From: Scalesia atractyloides
Taxonomy: Eukaryota; Streptophyta; Magnoliopsida; Asterales; Asteraceae
Length of the DNA: 64,000 bases
Assembly (NCBI GenBank): GCA_947069175.1
Contig: CAMTDV010000013.1
Location: forward strand, 31,323,725 to 31,387,724
Direction: 5' to 3'
Below, in pieces: positions 37,330 through 48,125 of this stretch; the first letter of the stretch is position 1, and every line of letters starts with the position of its first letter. The notes under the pieces are model-generated. The model had not been told where the DNA came from and ran no database searches. It saw only the letters and a list, made by a program, of their open reading frames with translations. The position numbers were made by a program, and so were the translations under genes.

Positions 37330-37875
37330 TGAAAAACTTAGACTCGTACAAATCAGAGATCACTCGTACGAGCCATCGTGCCTCGTACGAATGACCACTG
37401 GGGTCTTGTACGAATGGAGTTCTTTGTAAGAGCTAAGGTTGTTCGCACGAGTATCTTGATGTGGTATAAGGGTGATGAAGTTCTTTGGTGGGACTTTACA
37501 TTCACCTTGCTCACGTCATTCTTTCACCTCTCCTTAAGTTGTTTTTGATATTTTTAATGTATACTTGACAATGTTAGCATACTTTGAAGATGAACAACTT
37601 GAACATTATCTGACAATGTGACTTTGACTGACATGATCAACAAACTTTAATCGAAGGATCTTTAACGAAAAACAAGTTCCTCATGAATAATCTTCTCTTG
37701 AAGTTGTTTGTGCGAACAATACCTGTACGAGTGAAATACCACTCTCACGAGTAACTTATCGCTCGTACGAGTACATCACTTGTTTAACCAAGTAAATTGT
37801 TCGTAGAAATCAGTTGTTCTTCATACGAATAAATTGTTATTCGTATGAGTCAGTAGTTCTCGTCCAGGGAATACA
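37330..37875. repeat. CGTACGA motif array upstream of the copia aORF
   Basis: At least ten words such as CTCGTACGAG, CTCGTACGAA, TTCGTATGAG and CTCGTACAA in two clusters (37340-37460 and 37700-37870). The second ends about 90 bp before the aORF ATG. Same motif family as the arrays in U3 (24205) and the leader (25185). Confidence 0.7.
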
Positions 37876-37962
37876 TTCATGCAGAAAGTTTGAAATAAAA
37901 CCTATTGTGTATATTCCCTAAATGAATTTATGTTATTATCCTTGTTGTCTTATGTGTACAGA

Positions 37963-39925
37963 ATGGAACAAAAGGAACATAAAAGAAAACCCGCAATGAA
38001 GAGAACTAACAAGTCAGAAGTGGAAATTATGTCAGAACCAAGACATAACATGGTGGCCTACTTAGATCCGAAAGACAAATTTGCTGAGTACAATGGTATA
38101 ATGAAGTTTTTGCGTGACTCAAGGATACATTATGCTATCACGCACAAGACTACAGTATACAAAACGTTGATCAAGGAATTTTGGGATTCAGCTAAAGTTG
38201 TTGAAGTAAATGGGCGGGAACGTATCCACAGGAAAGTGAATGACTTGAACGTAGATGTATCTGTTGAAATCATTAACTTAGTATTACAGCTTGGTGATTA
38301 TCCTGAAGCTCCATTCTCAGTACCGTTGAAGTGTCAACGTGGATGTTTGCTTAGAATGAAAGGAGATTTTCTCGTAGGATAATTAATAAAGCATGGTTGC
38401 CACTCTGATACAAGTTCTTTCTACATATTTTAATTCAGTGTTTGAGCAACATACGAAGTGGTTATGACATGGCGAATAACGACTTGGTTGGAATGATGAT
38501 AGCTTTGACATTGAACAAACCATTTATTGTTTCAAAGTATATTTTTGCAAACATGAAGGAGAACTTGAGAAGAACCGGATATGGTGGAAACAAGTTTGGA
38601 TGTTTCCTCGTTTTCTCCAAATGATCTTGAATGTGCAACATCCGAATCTTTCGAAAAACGACAACGATGTTCTAAAAGTTGAGATTATGATGAAACATTC
38701 GTTGAAGATCTTTAGAGGTGTAGCAGCAAAATGTTACAAGGAAAGCACACCTCCTTATAAATTGTTCAGTTTTCTGGGAAATTATAAATATGTTGCACCA
38801 GAAAACGATAAGTGGCGCCATGATGATAGTGAGTCAGATAATGAAGAACCAATTTTGAAAAAGATGATCGAAGATAAATTTCGTCGTCAAAAGAGAAAAG
38901 GTGATGATGATGACAGTGATAATGATGGTGCAAGTGATGTAGGTATTACAGGTGGTGATCAGGGAAGAAAGAAACAAAGCAAAAGGACTATGGAAACATT
39001 GTCAGTAGAACCCGGAATCACACAACATACAACCTCACATCAAGAAACTGTACTGGAACCAGTTGCAGAAGTCCAGTCTACCTTTACAACGGAGGAGACT
39101 GAACCTGTAATGACGGAATCCACTACAACCTCTAAACCACAACCTTCAAAATACCACAGCAGCTGAAATACCTTCGGCTGAAGATACTCCAGTTCAATCA
39201 CAACCTACTACTTCATCAGTCCAAAAATCCCAGTCCACAACTCATCAACAAAATACAAAAGGAAGTAGTCATTTATTCTCTGAAATGGAATAGGATGAGA
39301 AAGTGGATTTTCTGTTCTCTCAGTTTCAAGCTACAGTAATTCAGATTAACAAGCGTTCGGACTTTATGTCTTCAAATCGGAACACAGTTGTCAAACAATA
39401 GTTGGAAATAAATTATTTGACAGAGACCGTTAGAAAACATGATTCTGAAATTGCGCAGTTAAGAAAAGAAAATGAGCAGCTGAAGGCTGCAGATGCTGAA
39501 AGGGCAACTCAGCTACAACAGATGAGAGCAACTGATAACTCTCGGGGAATTGAATTGAATAGGCTGAAAGAACGTAGTGCGGCTATACAACGATCTGCCG
39601 AAACATTAACTGCTAAGCATAACGACTTAAGAGAATGGTATCATTCTCGTTATGCTACACTAGTTGAAGGCTTTAATGGTATTAAAGTCATGTTTGAAAT
39701 GAGTAGAAAGCGAGTAAACATTTTGTGGAGTGAAAGATGCAGAGCACAGGAGATCAAATGTAAACGTGATAGGATAGTGAAGACCCTGGCAATCCTAATG
39801 CTTTAGCCTCATCTTCGCAACCAAAAGTTTCTTCTTCAACTCCAGTGGTAGAGTCTAATGTACAGCAGATCATGACCGATCCAGTTGCCTCTAGTGATAC
39901 TCAAGAGGAAACAAGAAAGGTTTGA
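37963..39925 (+). pseudogene. Copia additional ORF (aORF), frameshifted
   Basis: A coding region downstream of pol, in sense with the element, not part of gag-pol. ATG 37963 follows TTGTTGTCTTATGTGTACAG, which looks like a splice acceptor. The N-terminal half (37963-38760, three frames) has the pattern IMKFLRDSRIHYA...YKTLIKEFWDSA, then a helical part ending near RFLQMIL. This matches the start of the minus-strand ORF at 46493. An acidic stretch (about 38820-38960), a Thr/Ser/Gln-rich linker, and a coiled coil (39402-39780, heptad-like SEIAQLRKENEQLKAADAE) follow. No catalytic motif is visible. Function unknown. Similar ORFs in plant copia elements have been called envelope-like, but I see no clear signal peptide or membrane segment. 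Confidence 0.7.
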
Positions 39926-40040
39926 TGTTTCTGGAAAGTATTGAAGACCTGATTTTCAATCAACGTTGGATTGAAGATTTTCAGGGAGAGTTGTTGATAC
40001 AACAGGCAATTCGGAATGAAGACCGAAGACCAAGCAACAA

Positions 40041-40053
40041 CCAAGGGGGAGTG
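40041..40053 (+). other. Polypurine tract of the copia element
   Basis: CCAAGGGGGAGTG lies directly before the TGTTGATACAC start of the 3' LTR. It primes plus-strand DNA synthesis in LTR elements. Confidence 0.8.
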
Positions 40054-40806
40054 TGTTGATACACTTTTGCGTCTGTCGCTTGTTCTTAGTTGCGTCTATT
40101 ATTGTATGGTCTTTATTTATTGTGTTTGTATAGTTTGGTCGTGTCGACCAAATCAAGATATCCTCCTACCTTGATTTAGTATGATGATTAGTTTGTCTGT
40201 GTTGTAAAACAATTGCATGTGTGCATACTGTTGAGTCTTGTGTACATCATGTCTGTTGGCATGTTCTCCAAAGAACACTTCAAGTATGAGTGAGAAGTGC
40301 TACGTACGAGCAAGTTGTTGCTTGTACGAGCCACTCACCATTCGCACGAGCCTCATCCATTCGTACGAGTGGCTATTTTTACAAGCATCTTGCTTGAGTC
40401 GTACGAGCTAGTCCATAGTCGTACGAGCTAGTTCATATTCGTACGAGCAATTTTTGGAGAATGTTCTTCGTGACTTATTGTGTTTCGTACAACCAATTAC
40501 ATTCTTCATACTGTTGCTAGGTGTGGGCACTATATAAACAGACATGCACTTCTTAGTTGGAGCTAGTCAAGTTGGTAAGTCTACACTAGAGAGACTAAAG
40601 CACAAGAACACAAAGAGTATTTCCTGAGTCAACATTGTTTGTATGTGTTTGTACTAGTTCTCTTCGTTTAATCAAGATGTTGAATCTTTGGTTATCTTGT
40701 GCTTCTTACTTAGCTTTGGTTTGAATACTTTCGAGGATTCCGCACTCGTATGTGTGTTATATAAACAGGGAAGTAGGTTAATCTTGATCCTCCAAGTGGA
40801 CCTACA
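40054..40806 (+). repeat. 3' LTR of the copia element
   Basis: Starts TGTTGATACAC, ends GGACCTACA. It carries the same CGTACGAG cluster (40300-40450) and TATATAAA (40531-40538) as the 5' LTR. Differences from the 5' copy include an eight-to-ten-base indel near 40628 and scattered substitutions, so the insertion is not very recent. The GTCCT duplication follows. Confidence 0.93.
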
Positions 40807-41465
40807 GTCCTGGATATCATCGACTCATTACATTACTAATGGCCACGACCAAAGCACGGGGTGTATGCATAATCCTGATAGATGCGAATGCTAAATATTT
40901 TACCCACAAGTTGGGGATAACTCATCCGTGTGTTCATAGGTGGTGTGTCAGTTAATCATGTCTCGGTTTCTATACTAGGCCCCATATTTATTGACAAACA
41001 TGTGAATCTGTATACAAGGTTAAAAGTTTAACTTTCCCAAGTTATAAAAGATTTCTACGTGTCCTGTGCACTTAAATCAATTTTTGAAATGTTTTCAAAA
41101 TGAGTCAGTTAATTATATTTACCAGCAAAAGCTGACGTATTTCAAAAGACTTAGTTGCAGGTACAATACGAAATAGGCTGGAAGCTGCTTGGTAGTGATA
41201 TAAGAGGATCTTGCAAATCCTTAGATCTGCCCTAAAGTCTAATGTTCATCTTTTGTATATTTTTACGATCCGCCTATGGATCTTTGGTTACAAACCGTCC
41301 GTATATTATTTTTGAACTTTGGACATTTTGGTTTGTAATAGTATTTTAAACTCCAAGACTTCCGCTGTGCTGTGCTAATTAACTATGATGATATCAACTT
41401 ATTTCACGATATCCCCCCTCGGGCCCATTGAGATTTGGTTGGAAATTACGGGACGTGACACAAAT

Positions 41466-41930
41466 GGAGTCACTTATAGATCGCCAAGGATATATCAGAG
41501 TGCTCGCCATAGGTTGCTAATGACGCTTGTGATTAGTTGAGGTGATTGATCTTTATTTAACATGAGGCGTTATAATAATAATAATTAAAAATATATAAAG
41601 ACGTATAATATTTTAACATGAGGTTCACAAACTCTTAGTTCGCATCAAGCATAACATATAGTCTGTGTTACATGAGTTGCATAACCAAGCCTAACATTAA
41701 GTATTAATTGGATCAGATTGTTATGCAAGCGATGAACATAACACAAATGAACACGTGATTTTGGATAACACCCAATTTTAAATAAACTCAATTTCAAAAC
41801 CTAAATTTCCGTACCAATTAGATTGATATATATATATATACACACCCACACACACACAATAGCTTTCTACCCATGTGATGCGGCGACGGAGGCAATTTAC
41901 AATAGGATACTCGTTTACCGTTAGTTTATC
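41466..41930. other. Flank of the nest with copia-LTR-like segment
   Basis: The bases 41685-41850 repeat 17765-17935 (AAGTATTAATTGGATCAGATTG and following), so this may be the truncated 5' LTR of the minus-strand copia remnant, cut at a TA/CA microsatellite (41828-41863). No gene. Confidence 0.45.
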
Positions 41931-41935
41931 AGTCG

Positions 41936-42670
41936 TGTTAGGATATGAGTTTGAAACTATTTATGAAAGTTCTATAAAATGGTAAATGAAAGAAGATAAA
42001 TCAGATGAACTTGCGGCAGAAAGATGAACTTTAATTCATAACAGCCGAGAGGTTATTTTTGATTATAATGCTTTTAGTGAATTATAATCACATGCATATA
42101 ATTCACAATCTCCCTCTTATCCTAAGATCACTGATTTGTTCGTACAGAATGTAAGAAAAATATGTTAGATTTATAACTTGATGAAAGTGATCAAATAAAA
42201 CAGTACAGGCACTGTTCTATTTATACTACAATCCTAACCACTAAGTATCTTATTATGATGTCAGCGTGAAAGTAACACTTAACAAAAATAACAAACTAAT
42301 AAAATCTGTTAAGCTAACCACTGCTATACACTAAACATTGCAAGGACTGTTAGAAAACACTGATGATACATCCTCTGTTAGTCTTCAGCAGAGCTTTGCC
42401 TTGACAGACCTTTAGCTTTGATCTTCAGCAGAGCTTTCTCTTGGCAGACCTTTTAGCTTTAGTCTTTAGCATAGCTTTGCCTTGGTAGACCTTTTAGCTT
42501 TAGTCTTTAGCATAGCTTTTCCTTCAACCGAGTTTAGCTATAGTAGACCTTGGACATTTAGTCTTCAGCAGAGCTTGATTTGGGCATATGTTACATTATT
42601 ATTTGGATAAGAGGTTGTAGTATATTTTGGCTTTCTATCATCTGTTCTTTTGTAGGGTTCAATTCCAACA
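41936..42670 (-). repeat. 3' LTR of the aORF element (left on plus strand)
   Basis: Plus strand starts TGTTAGGATATG and ends CAATTCCAACA. It matches 47168-47896 closely. The minus-strand TATAAATAGA (42216-42225) is conserved. U3 holds four to five copies of a 44-bp unit (42370-42570) with AGCAGAGCTTTGCCTTG and AGACCTTTTAGCTTTAG. Confidence 0.88.
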
Positions 42671-42690
42671 ATCTCCCCTTAGAACAGATG
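42671..42690 (-). other. Polypurine tract of the aORF element
   Basis: On the minus strand TTCTAAGGGGAGAT lies directly before the LTR start TGTTGGAATTG. Confidence 0.75.
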
Positions 42691-42904
42691 ATGCCAAAAC
42701 TAAACTTTATTACTGATCTTTATTTCTCGTCAATGATTCCCTTATTGGCCTTTGAACTGAAATTCAAAGTCCAGGGCAATCATATCTTCTACATCCCTTT
42801 CAAGTTCAAGATTCAGCAAGTCTTGGAGATCAGCTGCATCCTCCATCTTTATCCTTTGAACTCTAACATCTGACTTGAGCGATTTCAATTCATGGTTGTC
42901 TTTG

Positions 42905-45900
42905 TTAGACTTCCATTTTATATTTTTTTGAGTCAGATGGTTTTCTTGGGAGTAGTGTTAGTTTTGTTGAGTTTGGTGAAGTAGTTCTGCGTACAAGTGT
43001 TGAGAGTGAGGCTCTAAGTTTGTCACTTCCAGCATCTGTGTGGAACAAAATTTGGTTCTTTGTTCCCTCTTTTCTCAATTCTTCATGCATCCTTTGATCT
43101 TCTTCTTCTACCTACTTTTGCCTCTTGATTTAAGGCAATGGTGGATAAGCTGGTGGTTGAAGTTAATCTTTTAGGAGCAAGGGTCTGTTTAAGAGCAAAG
43201 GGTGTTTGATCATAGATTAGATATCTTGGAATAGAAGGATCCTTTTTTCTTAATTCTTCCAACCTTCTGTAGGTATCTACCACTTTAGATTCAGGCTATC
43301 TTGCAATCTGCCTTGCTGTTCCATATAAAGCATCAACAAGTTCGGCTTTCATTCTTTTAATTTTGAGAGCATGGTCTTGGCTTTCAATTTTGGCCTTTTT
43401 CCAAGTAGGAGGAGTAGGCTTCTTTGAAGGATCCTTGAGCATTGTATGAATTATTTCAATTTCTTCCTTTAGCTCATTTGCCGACCAGTCTTTAAATTGT
43501 GCCGTTGTTGCTTTGTAAGGCTTATGCTTCATGACATGATCAAGATAATCTTCTTTCAGTTCTGGATCATTAGTGGTTGGTTGTTCAGACATAGACTTAC
43601 TCAGCTCCTTAGCAAATTCTTCAATGCTTCTTATTTTGCTTAGTTGGTATTGCAAGGAGATTTGTAAAGCCCTGTCATCTTTATCTTTTGATTTTTCTTT
43701 TGCAATGTATTCAGCCTGTCTAGCCTTCAGTTTAAGATACACATCCAAGTTTCTAGGCTTTCGATACCCCAGCAAGGAAGGGAAGTCTCTTTTTGCTGGA
43801 TCTTCTATTTTGTAGAAAGCTTCAATCTCACCTTTTACTGCAAAAATTTCAAATGGGTATAATGCATCCATGGGAAGGAATAAGGAGGATAGGTGCATGA
43901 TTGGAAATGGGGGAAATAGAGTTTCAAAGTGTGGAGGTGATGAGGATGGTTGTGATTTGAATTGTGATGAAGTAGGAAGTGGTGATTGGTTGTCTTCATC
44001 ATCATCAACAACAAAAGTTTTTCTTTTGCGTTGGAATTTAATTTTGGGAGAAGGTGTATGTGTGGGAATTCAGGATGGTGTGGCCAGTGGTTCAGTTGTG
44101 GTTGGGAAGGTGATCATGGCAGTGGTTTGAACAACATCTGTTGGAACAGTTGTTGTTCCAGCATCTGCTATCACAACATTTGCCCTAACATCTGTTGTGG
44201 GTAGAATCACAAAGCATACATTTGTAGGAGCTATAGCAGTGGTTGTAGAAGAGATGGGAGTTGGTTGTCTTGCTTTTCTAGCCGACCTTCTTTGCCTTGA
44301 AATTCCAACATCTTCCTTTTCCAATTGCTTAGCCTTTTCTTCTTTTATGAGTCTCAAAGCTTTTTCTTCGAGTGTATCTTGTCTTTGTTGCTTTTCATTT
44401 GCAATCCTTTCAGCTTCTCTGTTCAATGTTTCATCAATTTCTTTACCCAAACTTGCTTCAGATGCATCAGCAGTCATTGTAGTTGTAGTGGTTGCTGCCT
44501 GTTGTTGCACTTGAGGTTTGACTTTTGAGTCAGGCTACAATTTTTGCATTGAATCTTTCTCCCCCTTTTGGCATCATCTTCTTTGTCATCTTGAAGAATG
44601 ATAACCGGGGCAGAGCCAGTAGTTTTGAGCAGATGGTCTTTGATGGCTTTGATGTCAGCTTGTGTATCTTTATAGCGAGCCTCGACCATATTGCGGATCA
44701 GTTTCATATGAGTTTCATGCTGAATATCGGCTAGTTATCTCTGAGCAAGGACAATTGGTTGAACAACCTTCCATAGCTCATAGGCATTTTGTGTGGGAGA
44801 TGGTTGATGTTGGGAGTAATGTAGGAGTAGCTTCATCATGGTTTTGATGTCATCAATTGATGATTCCATGGAAGACATCCTCTCTGTCAATTCTTTATAC
44901 CTTAATTCATCACCTAATCTAATAGGATCATCCGAATTCCTACAAGTGGTAGTTGTATTTAGATCTTCTACTGGAGTAAACTCCAGAGTATCAGACCCAA
45001 ATGCCCCTTGTTCTTGGTTCTGGGGACTTCCAACTGGCTGAGAAGTTACTATAGTAGCCTCAACAGTTGTTGCCTTCAAGGAAGTCTTATATATGTAACC
45101 ACTGTCCAACTGAGCCATTGTTGTAGTAGCAGTTGTAGTAGTTGCTTCACTTGAACTACCACCAAGAGTTCCATGTAACTCTTGGGGAGTAACCTCCTCA
45201 ATTGCTTGTGGGCTAGCATATAGAGTTGTCTCAGACACAGACAAGTGTGGAAGTTGGCTCTCTTTAATGGGTGAGTGAGAGTAACTGCTAAGTGTCTATT
45301 GCTTCAAGCAAAGGTATGAAAGTGGGTGGTATTGGAGAAGTGCGTAGGGGAGTAGAAAGACACATAGCCCTGGCAGAGAGGCTGGAGAACAAATGTTCAA
45401 TTGAATCATTTGCCTCATATTATGGTGTCCCTGTTATTACAACTTGTTCCATTTGTGAGGAAACAAGAGAAGCTTGAGCTGGTGGAGATCTTTGAACCAA
45501 CTGCTGTGAGGAACTAGCGGCAGTGGTTGTTAGTGACTTTTGTGCTGTTACAGGTAAGACATCTAGGATCTCATCTTCCATAGCTACCTTTTTGGGGTGT
45601 TTGCTGGGCTTGGTGGATTTGGTGGGTTTCTTTTTGGTTTTGGCTGGTGTGGGTTGCACAGCACTGGTTGTAGTACTGTGGTCACCAGGGGCAGTGGGCT
45701 CAGCAACAGATGAAGGAACAATGGTTGTAAAAGTAGTCAAAATCTGCTCAGTCACTGTTGCTTTGGTTTTTAACACCTTAGGTTTTTGTGTTGAGAGTCT
45801 AGTAAAAGTTTCGTGTTTAAGGCTGTCAACTTCACAGATGGCACCTTGTTTAAAATCAGACTCAGAAACTTGTTGTTGTAAGTAGAAACTCAACAACCTA

Positions 45901-46493
45901 GGGTGTATCAAAAAAACTTTACCCTTTTTAAGATTATTAAAATTTTCAACAAAATCAGAAAACAATACATGAGAAAAGTTAAATTTGGATTTGGTTAAAA
46001 TAGCATAACCCAGGTATTGATTGCTTAAAGGTATTTCGTTGAAAGCAGTTGTTTTGGTTGACAAACAAAGTAAAAGGGTGTGCAAAAAGAATTTCATGTC
46101 AGCGGGAAATTCAGGTTTGAAAATAGTGATACCAGATAACTGACCGTCATATCCTCGCTCAATGAGTTCTGCGTGTAAATCTTTCTTGGAGAAAGAAGTA
46201 GGGTCATCAAGGTCAATAAGACCAAAAGTGGTGGAGATAGTTGATGGAGAAATTTGAACAAGTGACTGTCCAATTTTGGAAGTGATGGCAAAGGGCTTTT
46301 TGTACTGAACTTGTAGTTCAGCATTTGCCCAAAACTGGCGGAGGGTGTCAATGTAGATTGGTGCTTTTGCGATTAACACATCTTTATATGATGATGTTTG
46401 TAGAACATCAATCATTGAGGGAAATGTAGTACTATTGTTAGTTTTTTCGAATATTGAAAGGTAGTTATGGGGAGTTTTGTTGATAAGATTCAT
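42905..46493 (-). pseudogene. aORF of the gag-pol-less element
   Basis: ATG 46493 follows a leader (AAACCCTAAATACTCAC) like that of an ordinary plant mRNA. The first block is open for 357 codons (46493-45420). Residues 25-110 have PSMIDVLQTS...YIDTLRQFWANA, and 135-215 have a helical part with FNFSHVLFSDFVENF and PRLLSFYLQQQ, matching the copia aORF at 37963. A Thr/Ala/Pro/Lys-rich linker with KKKPTKSTKPSKHPKK follows. Then come 45244-44735 (helix RMSSMESSIDDIKTMMK), 44510-44070 (Glu/Lys coiled coil, then RRSARKARQP) and 43898-42905 (coiled coil). A few frameshifts and stops separate the blocks. Originally it may have had close to 1190 codons. No enzyme motif or membrane segment. Function unknown. 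Confidence 0.72.
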
Positions 46494-47167
46494 GGTGAAT
46501 AAGTGAGTATTTAGGGTTTGGAGTAGAGTAATGGAGAAATTTATGAAGAATTTTTTGTTTTTGAAATTGAAACGGCAAGTGGAAACTCTGTTTGGATGAA
46601 ACAGGGTTTATAAAGGGAAAAAGTGAATGCTGACGTGGCAGCGGTTTCCAAAAGATCTGATGGCTATCATCTGTGCACGTGTAAACTCTATTGGAGAATG
46701 GATGACAGTTGTTTGGAAACCTCTGTTGGAGACCAGCAGTGGTTCTAAACAGAGGAAAGACCAGTGGTGATTTTACACTATCAGAGGATAGATTATCAGT
46801 GGATTGGAAAATAGTGGTTTCACCAACAGTGGAAATAGGAATAGAGGATACACTTTCAGCAACAGATATATTTTTATGCCAAGCAGAGGTTTTGAGAAAC
46901 AGTGGTTGTGGACAGACTTTAGAGATTTATTGAAAAAATCAATTTTAGCTATTTTTAAGGATGAAAGTTGATTTTTCTGAACATAGAGGATCTTGTGAAG
47001 TGTGTGACATTCTGATTGTTTACAAAGCAGTTTTTGTTTAAAAACATTTAGAATGTAATTAAACTATGTTTTTTTTAAAAAAAAGAAGAAATTGAATTAG
47101 AAGTGAGAGCTGATCTATTTTAATCAAATTGATTGTTAAATCAAATTCGATTGAACAGGCTCTGATA
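46494..47167 (-). other. Leader of the aORF element
   Basis: About 670 bp between the 5' LTR and the aORF ATG, without supportable genes. On the minus strand the LTR is followed by TATCAGAGCCTG, which keeps TATCAGAGC of the copia-type primer binding site TGGTATCAGAGC but lacks its first TGG. Repeats of AGTGGTTT/CAGTGG words fill 46720-46910. Confidence 0.6.
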
Positions 47168-47896
47168 CTTAGGATCTGAGTTTGAAACTGTTTATGAAAG
47201 TTCTGAAAATGGTAAATGAAAGAAAATAAATCAGATGAACTTGCAGTAGAAAGATGAACTTTAATTCAGAACAGTCGAGAGATTGTTTTTGATTATAATG
47301 CTTTTAGTGAATTGTAATCACATGCATATAATTCACAATCTCCCCTCAGCCTAAGATCACTGATTTGTTCGTACAGAATGTAAGAAATATATGTTAGATT
47401 AATAATTGATGAAAGTGATCAAATAGAACAGTACAGACACTATTCTATTTATACTACAATCCTAACCACTGAGCATCTGATTATGATGTCCGCATGAAAG
47501 TGATAATTAACAAAATTAACAAATTATAAACATCTGCTAAGATAACCACTACTATACACTAAACATTACAAGGACTGTTAGAAAACATTGATGAACATCC
47601 TCTGTTGGTCTTCAGCAGAGCTTTGCCTTGACAGACCTTTAGCTTTGATCTTCAGCAGAGATTTGTCTTGGCAGACCTTTTAGCTTTAGTCTTTAGCAGA
47701 GCTTTGCCTTGGCAAACCTTTTAGCTTTAGTCTTTAGTAGAGCTTTGCCTTCAACAGAGTTAGCTATAGCAGACCTTGGACATTTAGTCTTCAGCAGAGC
47801 TTGACTTGGGCATATGTTACATTATTATTTGGATCAGAGGTTGTAGTATATTTTGGCTTTCTATTATCTGTTCTTTTGTAGGGTTCAATTCCAACA
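47168..47896 (-). repeat. 5' LTR of the aORF element (right on plus strand)
   Basis: Plus strand runs from ACTTAGGATCTGAG to CAATTCCAACA. The outer TGTT seen in the left copy has been altered at the inner end. TATAAATAGA on the minus strand at 47444-47453 is the likely promoter. Upstream of it (47590-47800) lie four to five 44-bp U3 repeats. Confidence 0.85.
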
Positions 47897-47914
47897 AGTC
47901 GTTTCGTGATATAT

Positions 47915-48125
47915 TGTAGGGGTGATCACAGTTCGGTTTCAAATCGTAAAACCGGTCTTCGGTTTGGTTTCGCGGTCACTTTCTTTCTTTAACTTTTGGA
48001 TTGTCAGTTTCAAAATCTTCAAAACGTAGCGACTGGTTTGATTTTCGGGTTTATACCAAAACTGGCCATATAAAATCAGACCAGACCGTTGATGCTTTAA
48101 CCATGATCAAAATCTTCAAAACGTA
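47915..48125. repeat. hAT-like dispersed repeat with GGTTCGGTTT words
   Basis: GTAGGGGTGATCACAGTTCGG starts the block, followed by CGGTTTGGTTTCG, ACCGGTC and GACTGG words. A 30-bp piece (ATCTTCAAAACGTAGCGACT and following) occurs twice, around 48015 and 48108. This matches a common type of plant hAT-like non-autonomous repeat. Confidence 0.45.

Larger units (their letters stand above)
23968..40811 (+). mobile_element. Full-length Ty1-copia element with additional ORF
   Basis: The element spans 23973-40806, flanked by the perfect 5-bp duplication GTCCT (23968-23972 and 40807-40811). It has a 761-bp 5' LTR and a 753-bp 3' LTR, both TG...CA, a primer binding site, gag, protease, integrase, RT, RNase H (copia order), an additional ORF and a polypurine tract. 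About 3.3 kb inside is a later solo-LTR insertion, so the original element was about 13.5 kb. That size, and the extra coding region between pol and the 3' LTR, resemble the SIRE/Maximus-like copia lineage. That lineage call is inference. Every coding domain is frameshifted or stopped. Confidence 0.92.
21414..41465 (+). mobile_element. Gypsy-type solo LTR, split by a copia insertion
   Basis: One LTR of about 3.2 kb lies in two pieces, 21419-23972 and 40812-41460. It starts TGTAACACC, ends ACGTGACA and is flanked by TAAAT (21414-21418) and CAAAT (41461-41465), a 5-bp duplication with one change. Reverse-complemented, it aligns along its length with the intact LTR at 30901-34201, and the two pieces join at the matching point of that copy (GATATCCAGGACACG). 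A TATAAATAG at 22280 sets the sense strand as plus. No internal domain is present, so this is a solo LTR from recombination. Family assignment to gypsy rests on LTR length and end sequence. Confidence 0.75.
41931..47901 (-). mobile_element. LTR element without gag-pol, carrying only an aORF
   Basis: The element (41936-47896, 5961 bp) is flanked by a perfect AGTCG duplication (41931-41935, 47897-47901). Two similar LTRs of about 730 bp face the same way, and the minus-strand sense is given by a polypurine tract next to the left LTR and a PBS remnant next to the right. The 4.5 kb interior has no protease, integrase, RT, RNase H or zinc knuckle on either strand. Its only long coding content is a minus-strand ORF series from 46493 to 42905, related at its start to the copia aORF at 37963. 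It would need enzymes in trans. Loss of gag-pol from an aORF-bearing copia is the simplest origin. Confidence 0.85.

Noticed and set aside
37963..39925. Calling the copia aORF a true envelope gene
   Set aside because: No clear signal peptide, transmembrane segment or fusion-type region is visible; the envelope-like label in similar elements is not supported by this sequence.
43870..44514. Plus-strand frames opposite the aORF
   Set aside because: Low-complexity Ser/Cys/Val-rich translations of the antisense of a Thr-rich linker; the minus strand has the coherent frame.
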